A stretch of DNA of 45,974 nt from Firm-08 sp045541535 (GTDB lineage Bacteria > Bacillota > Clostridia > Oscillospirales > QAKW01), in NCBI GenBank assembly GCA_045541535.1, contig JAZQJG010000004.1:1-45974 (forward strand). Direction: 5' to 3'. How positions within the stretch are numbered: position 1 is the first letter of the stretch; each line of letters opens with the position of its first letter. Below the pieces are notes generated by a model, which saw nothing but the letters and a program-made list of their open reading frames with translations, was not told the DNA's origin and did not search any database. Positions 16,325 through 23,558 of this stretch are shown one piece after another. The position numbers were made by a program, and so were the translations under genes.

Positions 16325-16597
16325 TTACTTGCTGGTCTTAGAGCCGGCGTGGCCCTTGAAGGTTCTGGTGGGTGCAAACTCACCGAGCTTGTGACCGACC
16401 ATATCCTCGGTAACGTATACCGGCACGTGTTTTCTGCCGTCATGAACGGCGATGGTGTGACCTACGAATTCCGGAAAGATGGTCGATGCTCTGGACCAAG
16501 TTTTCAGAACGCGCTTCTCACCGGACTCGTTCATAGTTTGAATTCTTGCGTATAATTTGGGATCAACAAAGGGTCCCTTTTTCACGCTTCTGCCCAT
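16325..16597 (-). CDS. rpsS: 30S ribosomal protein S19
   Basis: This 90-residue protein starts MGRSVKKGPFVDPKLYARI and has the signature GHTIAVHDGRKHVPVYVTED. It sits in the 30S head next to S13. It is 23 bases after rplB with an AAGGAGAG ribosome site. Confidence 0.97.
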   Translation of the reverse strand: MGRSVKKGPFVDPKLYARIQTMNESGEKRVLKTWSRASTIFPEFVGHTIAVHDGRKHVPVYVTEDMVGHKLGEFAPTRTFKGHAGSKTSK

Positions 16598-16620
16598 TTG
16601 TTCGTACTCTCCTTCCGTTA

Positions 16621-17453
16621 TTATTTACCGTTTCTGCGTCTTACGATGAACTTGTTAGACTTCTTCTTCTTGGCGCGAGTCTTATAGCCCAGAGTAGGCT
16701 TACCCCAAGGAGTCATAGGACCGCTACGACCGATGGGAGCTCTACCCTCACCACCACCGTGGGGGTGATCGCAGGGGTTCATTACAGAACCACGGACGGT
16801 AGGACGAATGCCCATATGGCGCTTTCTACCGGCTTTACCGATAGAAACGTTGGAATGGTCGCCGTTGGACAGGACACCGATGGTGGCCTTGCAGTTCAGC
16901 AGAACCATTCTAACCTCACCGGAAGGAAGGCGAACCTGAGCGTAGCCGTTCTCTTTAGCCATCAGCTGTGCATAAGCACCGGTGAACGAACCAGCTGAGC
17001 ACCCTTGCCGGGATTGAGCTCAACGCTGTTGATGATGGTACCAACAGGAATAGCTTCCAAAGGCAGGCAGTTGCCGGGCTTGATGTCGGCATCCTTGCTG
17101 CTGATAACGGTGTCGCCAACCTTGATGTCGGCGGGGGCCAGGATGTAGGCCTTTTCACCGTCGGTGTACTCGATCAAGGCAATGAATACGGTACGGTTAG
17201 GATCATACTCGATGGTCTTAACGGTAGCGGGCATATCCACTTTGTTGCGCTTGAAATCGATTACTCTGTACTTTTGTCTGTTACCGCCGCCCTGATGACG
17301 AACGGTGATTCTGCCGTAGCTGTTTCTGCCGGAGTGCTTTTTCTTGCCTTCCAGCAGGCTGCGCTCGGGAGCGACCTTGGACAGACAGCTGTAATCAACG
17401 TTGCTCATCTGTCTTCTGGCGGGAGTAGTAGGTTTATAAGTTTTTACTGCCAT
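16621..17453 (-). CDS. rplB: 50S ribosomal protein L2, interrupted by an apparent -1 base frameshift
   Basis: Two overlapping frames together cover the whole of L2 (about 277 residues). The first runs from ATG 17453 (MAVKTYKPTTPARRQM) to a TGA at 16962, ending NPGKGAQLVRS followed by out-of-frame PVLMHS. The second carries GAYAQLMAKENGYAQVRLPS through the peptidyl-transferase motif MNPCDHPHGGGEGRAP to the TAA at 16621. They join perfectly if one base is added near 16981-16988, between the QLVRS and GAYAQLM codons. L2 is essential and normally single-copy, and both halves are fully conserved, so a sequencing or assembly error is the most likely cause; true disruption is unlikely. Confidence 0.93.
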
Positions 17454-17469
17454 GTTCTACGACCTCCTC

Positions 17470-17766
17470 TTACATCATACCGTCGAAGAACTCAATGGTC
17501 TTAGAGCCTTCGGTCAGTTTTACATAAGCCTTTTTGCGGTCGGGGCGGAAGCCCTTGTGGACACCCATTCTCTTTTCCTTACCGGAAACGTTGGTGATGG
17601 TGACCTTCTCGACCTTAACACCGAAGATGGCTTCCACAGCGGCCTTGACCTCAGTCTTGTTGCTGTCGGTAGCTACTTCGAACACATAGGTTTTGTCAGC
17701 AGTCATCTTCATCATGGATTTTTCGGAGATGACAGGTTTCTTAATTACATCATAGGGAGTTCTCAT
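17470..17766 (-). CDS. rplW: 50S ribosomal protein L23
   Basis: This 98-residue protein starts MRTPYDVIKKPVISEKSM and carries KTYVFEVATDSNKTEVKAAV and EGSKTIEFFDG. L23 is the main docking point for trigger factor and SRP at the tunnel exit. Its ATG overlaps the rplD stop by one base (TAATG). Confidence 0.97.
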   Translation of the reverse strand: MRTPYDVIKKPVISEKSMMKMTADKTYVFEVATDSNKTEVKAAVEAIFGVKVEKVTITNVSGKEKRMGVHKGFRPDRKKAYVKLTEGSKTIEFFDGMM

Positions 17767-18386
17767 TATGCATAAACCTCCTCAAGTTTCTTAACAGCAT
17801 CAACCGTCAGAACGAGAGTGTCAGCCTTGAGCACGTCGTAGACATTCATGCTGCAGACAGGAGCAGTTTTAACACCGGGGATGTTGGCAGCGCTCTTAAC
17901 AAAGAACTTGTTCACATCAGCGGAAACAAACATAGCGTTGTTTACTTCCAAAGCACCCATCATGTTAACAACAGTCTTGGTCTTGTATTCTTCCATATTC
18001 AAAGCGTCCAGAACGATCAGCTTACCTGCAGCCAGTTTGGCAGACAGAGCAGACTTGATGGCCAGCTTCTTTACCTTACGGTTGATATGGAAACGGTAAT
18101 CTCTGGGCTTGGGAGCGAAGACGATACCGCCGTGAGTCCATTGGGGAGAACGGATGGAGCCCTGTCTTGCGCGACCGGTTCCTTTTTGTCTCCAAGGCTT
18201 GATGCCGCCGCCGGAGACTTCCGCTCTGGTCAGAGCACTCTGGGTGCCTTGACGCTGAGCCGCGAGGTAGTTTACCACGGCCATGTGCATTGCTGCTTCG
18301 TTGACCTCGATGGCGAAGACTGCATCGGACAGAGTCAGAGTGCTGACTTCCTCGCCGGCCATATTCAATACTTTAATATCAGCCAT
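17766..18386 (-). CDS. rplD: 50S ribosomal protein L4
   Basis: This 206-residue protein has the extended tunnel loop GGGIKPWRQKGTGRARQGS and the flanking PQWTHGGIVF. L4 lines the exit tunnel with L22, and in E. coli it represses the S10 operon through its leader. The leader at 19444-19840 is the place to look for a similar control. A GGAGGTAAATACA ribosome site precedes the ATG; it is 14 bases after rplC. Confidence 0.97.
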   Translation of the reverse strand: MADIKVLNMAGEEVSTLTLSDAVFAIEVNEAAMHMAVVNYLAAQRQGTQSALTRAEVSGGGIKPWRQKGTGRARQGSIRSPQWTHGGIVFAPKPRDYRFHINRKVKKLAIKSALSAKLAAGKLIVLDALNMEEYKTKTVVNMMGALEVNNAMFVSADVNKFFVKSAANIPGVKTAPVCSMNVYDVLKADTLVLTVDAVKKLEEVYA

Positions 18387-18400
18387 TGTATTTACCTCCT

Positions 18401-19036
18401 TTAACCTACTTTGACAGTGTTCTTAACGGTGACCACGCTGCCCTTAGGACCGGGGATGGCACCCTTAATAACCAGCAGATGATTTTCAGTGTCGACCTTC
18501 ACAACATCCAGATTTTGAACCGTTACACGGACAGCGCCCATGTGACCGGGCAGCTTCTTACCCTTGAAGATTCTGGAGGGAGAGGAGCAAGCGCCCATGG
18601 AACCGGCGTGACGATGAACGGGACCGCCACCGTGCGTCATAGGAGTGCGGTGACCGCCGTATCTCTTGATGGTACCGGCATAGCCCTTACCCTTGGAGAT
18701 ACCTGTAACGTCAACGCTGTCGCCGGCGGCGAAAGTGTCAACGTCAACGACGTCGCCTACGTTCATATCAGCTGCTGCTTCCAGACGGAACTCTCTGAGA
18801 ACCTTCTTCAGCTCAACTCCGGCCTTCTTGAAGTGACCCTGCAGAGGCTTGGTGGCGTGCTTCTCTTTGAGATCGCCATAGCCCAGCTGAACACTGTTAT
18901 AGCCGTCTTTTTCTTCGGTCTTCTTCTGAACTACCACACAGGGACCGGCCTGAATGACAGTGACCGGAATTACGCGACCCTGCTCGTCAAAAACCTGGGT
19001 CATACCGATCTTCTTACCGATAATACCTTTTTTCAT
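18401..19036 (-). CDS. rplC: 50S ribosomal protein L3
   Basis: This 211-residue protein starts MKKGIIGKKIGMTQVFDEQG. The central loop (about 130-160) with GGHRTPMTHGGGPVHRHAG reaches towards the peptidyl-transferase centre. L3 nucleates early 50S assembly. The 95-base gap upstream (to rpsJ) contains small hairpins, including GCGGGAAGGTCCCGC on the minus strand, and the ribosome site is AAAGGAGG. Confidence 0.97.
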   Translation of the reverse strand: MKKGIIGKKIGMTQVFDEQGRVIPVTVIQAGPCVVVQKKTEEKDGYNSVQLGYGDLKEKHATKPLQGHFKKAGVELKKVLREFRLEAAADMNVGDVVDVDTFAAGDSVDVTGISKGKGYAGTIKRYGGHRTPMTHGGGPVHRHAGSMGACSSPSRIFKGKKLPGHMGAVRVTVQNLDVVKVDTENHLLVIKGAIPGPKGSVVTVKNTVKVG

Positions 19037-19131
19037 TTTCGTTTCCTCCTTTGGTATTGGTTGAATGAATCAACTTGCCTTATTTCGCGGGACCTTCCCG
19101 CAAAAGGTATTTACAAATTTGTTTGCAAGCC

Positions 19132-19443
19132 TTACAGCTTGATCTCGATGTCTACGCCGGCGGGCAGCTCCAGGCTACCGATTGCTTCCGCAGTCTTGGC
19201 AGTAGGCTTGAGAATGTCGATCAGACGCTTGTGAGTTCTTCTCTCAAACTGCTCACGGCTATCCTTATACTTATGAACAGCGCGCAGAATGGTGATGATC
19301 TCTTTGTCGGTGGGCAGCGGAATGGGACCGCTTACGGTAGCGCCGGTTCTCTTGGCAGTGTCCAAGATCTTCTCGGCAGCCTGATCCACCAGACTGGCTT
19401 CATAGCCCTTGATTCTGATTCTGATTTTGTTCTTCTTTTGCAT
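19132..19443 (-). CDS. rpsJ: 30S ribosomal protein S10 (NusE)
   Basis: This 103-residue protein starts MQKKNKIRIRIKGYEASLVD and contains TGATVSGPIPLPTDKEIITI and RTHKRLIDILKPTAKT. It acts in the 30S head and, with NusB, in transcription antitermination. It is the first gene of the supercluster, with AAGGAGG eight bases before the ATG. A long structured leader and the promoter at 19847-19875 lie upstream; the str genes (rpsL, rpsG, fusA, tuf) are not attached. Confidence 0.97.
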   Translation of the reverse strand: MQKKNKIRIRIKGYEASLVDQAAEKILDTAKRTGATVSGPIPLPTDKEIITILRAVHKYKDSREQFERRTHKRLIDILKPTAKTAEAIGSLELPAGVDIEIKL

Positions 19444-19840
19444 CTCGTTTTCCTCCTTATAATATTAGCACGGCCATAAGGGTGTAACGACGGGAACAAA
19501 TTTTCTTTCCACTCGGCCGGGTGTTTCACGCCCTTCCCAATAAAAAGCCGGATCGCTCCGGTGCCTTTTGTCTTCCGTTTCACAGCTTATCGGGCACGCC
19601 CGACAGTTCTTGAAAGACGCCTGCTAAAATTTGTTTGTCGCTCGGTTTCTACTGTGGGTGCACACCCAGCAGTGTGACCTCTTGAGGGCGGCGGGAGCGA
19701 ACATAAACTCTCTTCGCCCTTCCTGCCACAACCGAACATGCTCTGCAGAAATTCCCTGTCTCAATCTCGCAAACCGTTGCAACCCAAGGGTTTGCGGGGT
19801 GGACAGCCACCTCCTGCTTCATCGCAGCCCAAACTCATGC
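19444..19840 (-). promoter_or_regulatory. Structured leader of the S10-spc-alpha cluster (about 400 bases)
   Basis: This GC-rich untranslated stretch lies between the promoter and rpsJ. Hairpins seen are 19798-19811 (ggtgg/ccacc), 19768-19796 (cgcaaacc/ggtttgcg), 19652-19672 (around gggtgcacaccc), 19590-19603 (tcgggc/gcccga), and the terminator-like 19541-19570. The amount of structure suggests control of ribosomal protein synthesis by attenuation or by binding of a ribosomal protein. I do not recognise a known family such as the gammaproteobacterial S10 leader. No convincing gene is seen in it. Confidence 0.6.
19541..19570 (-). terminator. Terminator-like hairpin inside the S10 leader (candidate attenuator)
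   Basis: On the minus strand AAAAGGCACCGGA, loop GCGA, then TCCGGCTTTTTATT. The CCGGA/TCCGG core is extended by AAAAG/CTTTT with a small bulge and followed by a T run. It lies about 100 bases before rpsJ, inside the transcript, so it could end transcription early. Confidence 0.6.
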
Positions 19841-19846
19841 CCTAAT

Positions 19847-19875
19847 ATCATACTATATATTAAGGCAAATTGCAA
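19847..19875 (-). promoter_or_regulatory. Sigma-A promoter of the ribosomal supercluster
   Basis: Read on the minus strand: -35 TTGCAA (19870-19875), a 17-base spacer, and -10 TATGAT (19847-19852), in an AT-rich stretch with A/T tracts upstream (19876-19944) that could act as an UP element. The expected start is near 19840. Confidence 0.85.
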
Positions 19876-20034
19876 GCATTTTTTTGATTTTTTTCAAAAA
19901 TTTTTTAGTTAATTTTAACGAATTTTTCGGGATTTTTTTGTGCAATGCAGATACTGTGCTTTTTGCTTACACCGGCCACAAGATATAGCAAAAATCTTGC
20001 CTATATAATAATAAGGAAGATTTTAATTTTTTTC

Positions 20035-20063
20035 TTGCATCCGACGAAAAAATGTATTATGAT
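20035..20063 (+). promoter_or_regulatory. Promoter of the SLC13-type permease gene
   Basis: -35 TTGCAT (20035-20040), a 17-base spacer, and -10 TATGAT (20058-20063). The -10 box contains the in-frame ATG at 20059, so translation must begin further on, at 20080, only about 10 bases from the predicted transcript start. Confidence 0.75.
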
Positions 20064-20079
20064 TTGTTGGGTGAATAAA

Positions 20080-21192
20080 ATGCTACGTAAAATCAAAAAA
20101 TTTGTTAAACAAAATATTGTTTTAACCATTGCCACGCTGGCGGCCGTCATTACCTGTTTTTTGGTGCCGCCCGACGGGGAATATCCGGGCTATTTTGACC
20201 TGAAAACCCTGTCCTGCCTGCTGTTGACCCTGGCGGTGATCGTTGCTCTGCGACGCATCAAGTTTTTTACCATTCTGGCCCGCCGTGTCGTGTTGTTGAC
20301 CGGCTCTCTGCGTAAGCTGGCGCTGGCGCTGATCTATATCACCTTCATCGGCTCTATGATCATTGCCAACGATATGGCGCTGATCACCTTTCTGCCCTTG
20401 GGCTATTTTGCCCTGAAGGTGACGGGCAACGAGAAATATATGTCCTATATCTTCATTTTGCAAAATATTGCCGCCAATCTCGGCGGTATGCTGACCCCTT
20501 TCGGCAATCCGCAGAATCTCTATCTGTATTCCTATTTCAATATCCCCACCGGCGAATTCACCCTGATTATGCTGCCGCCTTTTTTGCTGTCGGTGCTGAT
20601 GCTGACGGTGGGCTGTCTGATCTTAAAAAAGCAAACCCTGACCATCAATGCCGAGCCGACCCCGCCCCTCCCTCTGGCAAGAACGATCATCTATTTACTG
20701 CTCTTTGCCTGCTCCATCTTGATCGTCTTTCGTGTCATTCCTTATTGGTTAGGGTTGATCGTGATTTTGCCCATTATCTTTTTTATGGACAAAAAGGTGT
20801 ATACGCAAGTGAGCTGGGACCTGCTGGCCACCTTTGTGATGTTCTTCATCTTTTCCGGCAACCTCTCCCGCCTCCCCGCCATTGACCGCCTGCTCACCGG
20901 CCTGTTGGAGCAAAGCACCCTGCTGGTCAGCACCCTTTCCTGCCAATGTATCAGCAACGTGCCCACCGCCATCCTGCTCTCCCGTTTTACGGATAATTAC
21001 AGAGAACTGCTGTTGGGCGTAAACATCGGCGGCACGGGGACGCTGATCGCCTCTTTGGCTTCCCTGATCACCTTTACCGAATTTAAAATGCTATATCCCG
21101 ATAAAACTAAACAGTATTTTCTGTTGTTCACTCTGCTCAACGTGATTTTCCTGGCGGTGTTACTGGTGGCCGCTTATTTCTTTATGTTATAA
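20080..21192 (+). CDS. SLC13/ArsB-type membrane permease
   Basis: This 370-residue protein has about ten hydrophobic helices. Its conserved half-membrane motifs are ANDMALITFLPLGYF, LTPFGNPQNLYLY and SNVPTAILLSRF, then GGTGTLIASLASL near the end, the pattern of the CitM/ArsB/NhaD ion-transporter superfamily. Substrate could be a dicarboxylate, an anion or Na+/H+; the sequence does not decide. The open frame extends upstream to 19945, but the promoter -10 at 20058-20063 rules out those ATGs; ATG 20080 has a weak GGGTGA site six bases before it. It is divergent from the ribosomal cluster and monocistronic, ending in two hairpins. Its TAA is part of the 37-base element at 21190. Confidence 0.85.
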   Translation: MLRKIKKFVKQNIVLTIATLAAVITCFLVPPDGEYPGYFDLKTLSCLLLTLAVIVALRRIKFFTILARRVVLLTGSLRKLALALIYITFIGSMIIANDMALITFLPLGYFALKVTGNEKYMSYIFILQNIAANLGGMLTPFGNPQNLYLYSYFNIPTGEFTLIMLPPFLLSVLMLTVGCLILKKQTLTINAEPTPPLPLARTIIYLLLFACSILIVFRVIPYWLGLIVILPIIFFMDKKVYTQVSWDLLATFVMFFIFSGNLSRLPAIDRLLTGLLEQSTLLVSTLSCQCISNVPTAILLSRFTDNYRELLLGVNIGGTGTLIASLASLITFTEFKMLYPDKTKQYFLLFTLLNVIFLAVLLVAAYFFML

Positions 21193-21226
21193 ACCAAAAG
21201 GGGACTGTCCCCTTTTGGTTTATTTT
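21190..21226 (+). repeat. 37-base palindromic terminator element, copy 1
   Basis: A perfect 14-bp stem (aaaccaaaagggga / tccccttttggttt, 3-base loop) is followed by tatttt. The same 37 bases occur at 40500-40536. The first bases, TAA, are the stop codon of the permease. Confidence 0.9.
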
Positions 21227-21260
21227 AAAAACCGCTTTTCCTTTCGGAAAAGCGGTTTTT
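21227..21260. terminator. Bidirectional terminator between convergent genes
   Basis: Perfect 15-bp stem aaaaaccgcttttcc / ggaaaagcggttttt with loop tttc. A and T runs on both sides let it serve the permease (plus) and the hydrolase gene at 21262 (minus). Confidence 0.9.
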
Positions 21261-21261
21261 A

Positions 21262-22395
21262 TTATTTATCCAACAGAATTTCGTAAACCAGATCACGCAG
21301 CTTGGGAAACAGCTCGTCATAGGAATAACGGCAACTGACCACCTGCATCATATAGACCATAGCAATCTCGTTGTCCGGATCAATAAAGCTGTGGCTACCG
21401 GCGGCGCCGTCCCAGCCAAACTCACCCACCGGGCACTTGGCGCCCTTCTTTTCGGGATACTTCATGGTGCGCACGCCCAGACCGTAGGAATAGCCCATCT
21501 CCCACTTGTTACCAAAGTATTTCTCCGCCATTTCATCGCTGAACTGGGGAGCGCGCATCAGCTCCAGAGCGGCGCGGCCCAACAAGGGCTGTTCGTCGGA
21601 AAAACTGGTGGACATGGCGCTGACGAACTTGCCGTAGTCCTCGGTGGACATAATAAGTCCGGCGCCACCCGACTCGTATTCCTTGGAAAAGATATAGCCG
21701 TTTTCAAATCTTCTGGGTACAGAGGTGCGGGTGTCGGCATCGTATTTATACTGCGCCGCCAGACGGTTCCGGATCTCCACGCCCTCGCCACGGAAGGTGG
21801 CGGTGGTCATTCCCAGCGGCTCGAAGATATTTTGCCGCATATATTCCCCAAAGCGCATTCCCGTGGCCACCTCCAGCACACGGGCGGCCACGTCGTGGCC
21901 GAAGGAATATCTGTATTGGGTAGCGGGCTCGTAGAGCAACGGCTCCTTGGCAATGGCCGCCACCAGCGTTTCGGTGGTGGCATATGGATCCCGCATCGCA
22001 TCCAATAGGGCCGGTGCCTCACAGTTGTAGGAAAGACCGGCGGTCATACTCATCAGATGCTTGACTCTGGGGGTGTTTTCGACGGGGCGGAGTACGCCGT
22101 CCGTCCCTTTGACCATCATATTGCGGAACTCGGGGATATAATCGGACACCGGATCCTCCAGACCGATGATGCCGCGCTCCACGCATTGCATCACCGCCAC
22201 CATAGTCAGCGGCTTGGTCATAGAATAGATCCAATACAAGGTGTCCTCGGAAACGGGCTTTTTCTGAAGATAATCGCAGGTGCCCACCATATGGCGGTAA
22301 ACCTGACGGCCCTTGTGATAAACGATCAGATCAATGCCGGGGATGCCCGATAAGGGGACATTGTCCAGCTCTTGGGTCAGTTTTGAAAAATCCAT
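21262..22395 (-). CDS. Serine hydrolase, beta-lactamase/S12 esterase family
   Basis: This 377-residue protein has the SxxK nucleophile motif as SMTK (S58-K61) in YWIYSMTKPLT, a likely second motif at YRYSFGHD, and a C-terminal GAAGSHSFIDP in place of KTG, as in EstB-like esterases and D-aminopeptidase relatives. No signal peptide is seen, so it is probably cytoplasmic. The family hydrolyses esters or peptides; true beta-lactam resistance is unlikely from these motifs. Its ATG overlaps the stop of the DUF975 gene by one base (TAATG), so the two form an operon. Confidence 0.88.
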   Translation of the reverse strand: MDFSKLTQELDNVPLSGIPGIDLIVYHKGRQVYRHMVGTCDYLQKKPVSEDTLYWIYSMTKPLTMVAVMQCVERGIIGLEDPVSDYIPEFRNMMVKGTDGVLRPVENTPRVKHLMSMTAGLSYNCEAPALLDAMRDPYATTETLVAAIAKEPLLYEPATQYRYSFGHDVAARVLEVATGMRFGEYMRQNIFEPLGMTTATFRGEGVEIRNRLAAQYKYDADTRTSVPRRFENGYIFSKEYESGGAGLIMSTEDYGKFVSAMSTSFSDEQPLLGRAALELMRAPQFSDEMAEKYFGNKWEMGYSYGLGVRTMKYPEKKGAKCPVGEFGWDGAAGSHSFIDPDNEIAMVYMMQVVSCRYSYDELFPKLRDLVYEILLDK

Positions 22396-23474
22396 TATTC
22401 TTCTCCTGTTGTTTCGGGAGCCTCGGGCTCCGTGATTCCTTGTTCGGCGGGCAGGGGCTCCTCCGTCGCAGACTGTTCTGACGGTTGTTCGGTAGGCACG
22501 GCAGGCTGTGCAACCGGTGCCGTCACCGGTGCCGTTGCGTAAGGATTGTTGGCGGGGGCGGCGGCGATCCGCCGTTTTTGCTGTTGCAGGCTGCAGAGGG
22601 AAATGTAGGCCTGCGCATAGGTGGCATCAATGTAGGGTGCCAGGAAGAAATGTCCGATGCCGAGGCACAGACCGGCCAGCAATTGCCAACCAATAAAGGA
22701 GAGATCCACCACAAACAGATCCCCCTTATGTCCGTCGGTCAGTTCTTTACTGGCCGCAAAGACCTCTGCCGTCGTCATCTCGGGGTATTCCGCCAACAGA
22801 TAGGGAATCATGGAATACTGATAGTATTTTACAGCACGAACGATCTCAAGGGGGATGGATGCAAGGATCAACAGAATGGTAATGAGCAACAGCACGGTGC
22901 CACCATCTGACATTTCCTCACCGCCATATGATAGTTCTACAACGATCACACTTACAAAGCCGGCCAGTGCGCCGATCATCGGCAGTTCCCACAAAAAGAG
23001 ACGAAGGGCACGCTGAAACATCACCTTGACCACGTTAAAGTAGCCAGCCTTCCCTTTCACACCGAAAGCGTGGGAAAGATCGTAGATCTTGCCCTCCCCA
23101 CGGGCGTGATTGAGATAAAAACGTGCGCCGCCCACCTGTAATACGTGGCCGGCAAAGATGGTTTTGGCCAGTTGCATCAACAGCACGACGGTAAAGATCA
23201 CAAAGAAAACGATCAAAAAGATGAACAATGCCGTAAGCATTCCCGTATGATCGGGGGCTCCAAAGAAGGGATCGTTGTTGTAGTAGTATTCCTGCGTGCC
23301 GCCCATCCCACTTAAATCAAAATTGAAAGTAAAGCCGGTGCCGGTGCTAAAACTCACACTGCCGCCAAGGGCAAGATAGATCAGCAAGGACACGAAAAAG
23401 GCAGGCCAATAGCTACGCTTGAGGTTGGCCTTTGCCTGCGCCTTCATCGCAGGCCGGTCAAAAAATTGAAACAT
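22395..23474 (-). CDS. DUF975 family integral membrane protein
   Basis: This 359-residue protein has the DUF975 N-terminal pattern (AMKAQAKANLKRSYWPAFF) and about six hydrophobic segments. A Gly/Tyr/Asn-rich loop with YYYNNDPFFG follows TM1, then a C-terminal tail of about 60 residues rich in Pro, Ala, Glu and Gln. DUF975 has no established function; it is often a membrane protein of Gram-positives. The family motif TDGHKGDLFVVDLSFIGWQ is clear. AAAGGAGA lies before the ATG. No good promoter is seen in 23475-23558, so it may use weak read-through from the large gene upstream. Confidence 0.85.
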   Translation of the reverse strand: MFQFFDRPAMKAQAKANLKRSYWPAFFVSLLIYLALGGSVSFSTGTGFTFNFDLSGMGGTQEYYYNNDPFFGAPDHTGMLTALFIFLIVFFVIFTVVLLMQLAKTIFAGHVLQVGGARFYLNHARGEGKIYDLSHAFGVKGKAGYFNVVKVMFQRALRLFLWELPMIGALAGFVSVIVVELSYGGEEMSDGGTVLLLITILLILASIPLEIVRAVKYYQYSMIPYLLAEYPEMTTAEVFAASKELTDGHKGDLFVVDLSFIGWQLLAGLCLGIGHFFLAPYIDATYAQAYISLCSLQQQKRRIAAAPANNPYATAPVTAPVAQPAVPTEQPSEQSATEEPLPAEQGITEPEAPETTGEE

Positions 23475-23514
23475 TTTAAATCTCCTTTCCCTTCACCGAA
23501 GGGAGGTACATAAT

Positions 23515-23544
23515 AAGGCGGGACGGATACTTCCGTCCCGCCTT
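23515..23544 (-). terminator. Hairpin after the 1835-residue SLH protein gene
   Basis: Perfect 13-bp stem aaggcgggacgga / tccgtcccgcctt with loop tact. The T run after it on the minus strand is poor (ttattatg), so termination may be partial and could let transcription continue into the DUF975 gene. Confidence 0.65.
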
Positions 23545-23558
23545 GCGGTTAGATTGAA

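Noticed and set aside
16955..17000. Programmed ribosomal frameshift in rplB
   Set aside because: No slippery heptamer or pseudoknot is evident and L2 is not known to be frameshifted; a sequence error explains it better.
19773..19838. Leader peptide of about 25 codons starting MSLGCDEAGG in the S10 leader
   Set aside because: The ATG lies at the predicted transcript start with no ribosome site, and no codon run typical of an attenuator peptide is present.
21262..22395. True beta-lactamase conferring resistance
   Set aside because: It has SMTK, but the third motif is HSF-like rather than KTG and no signal peptide is present; an esterase or peptidase role is more likely.
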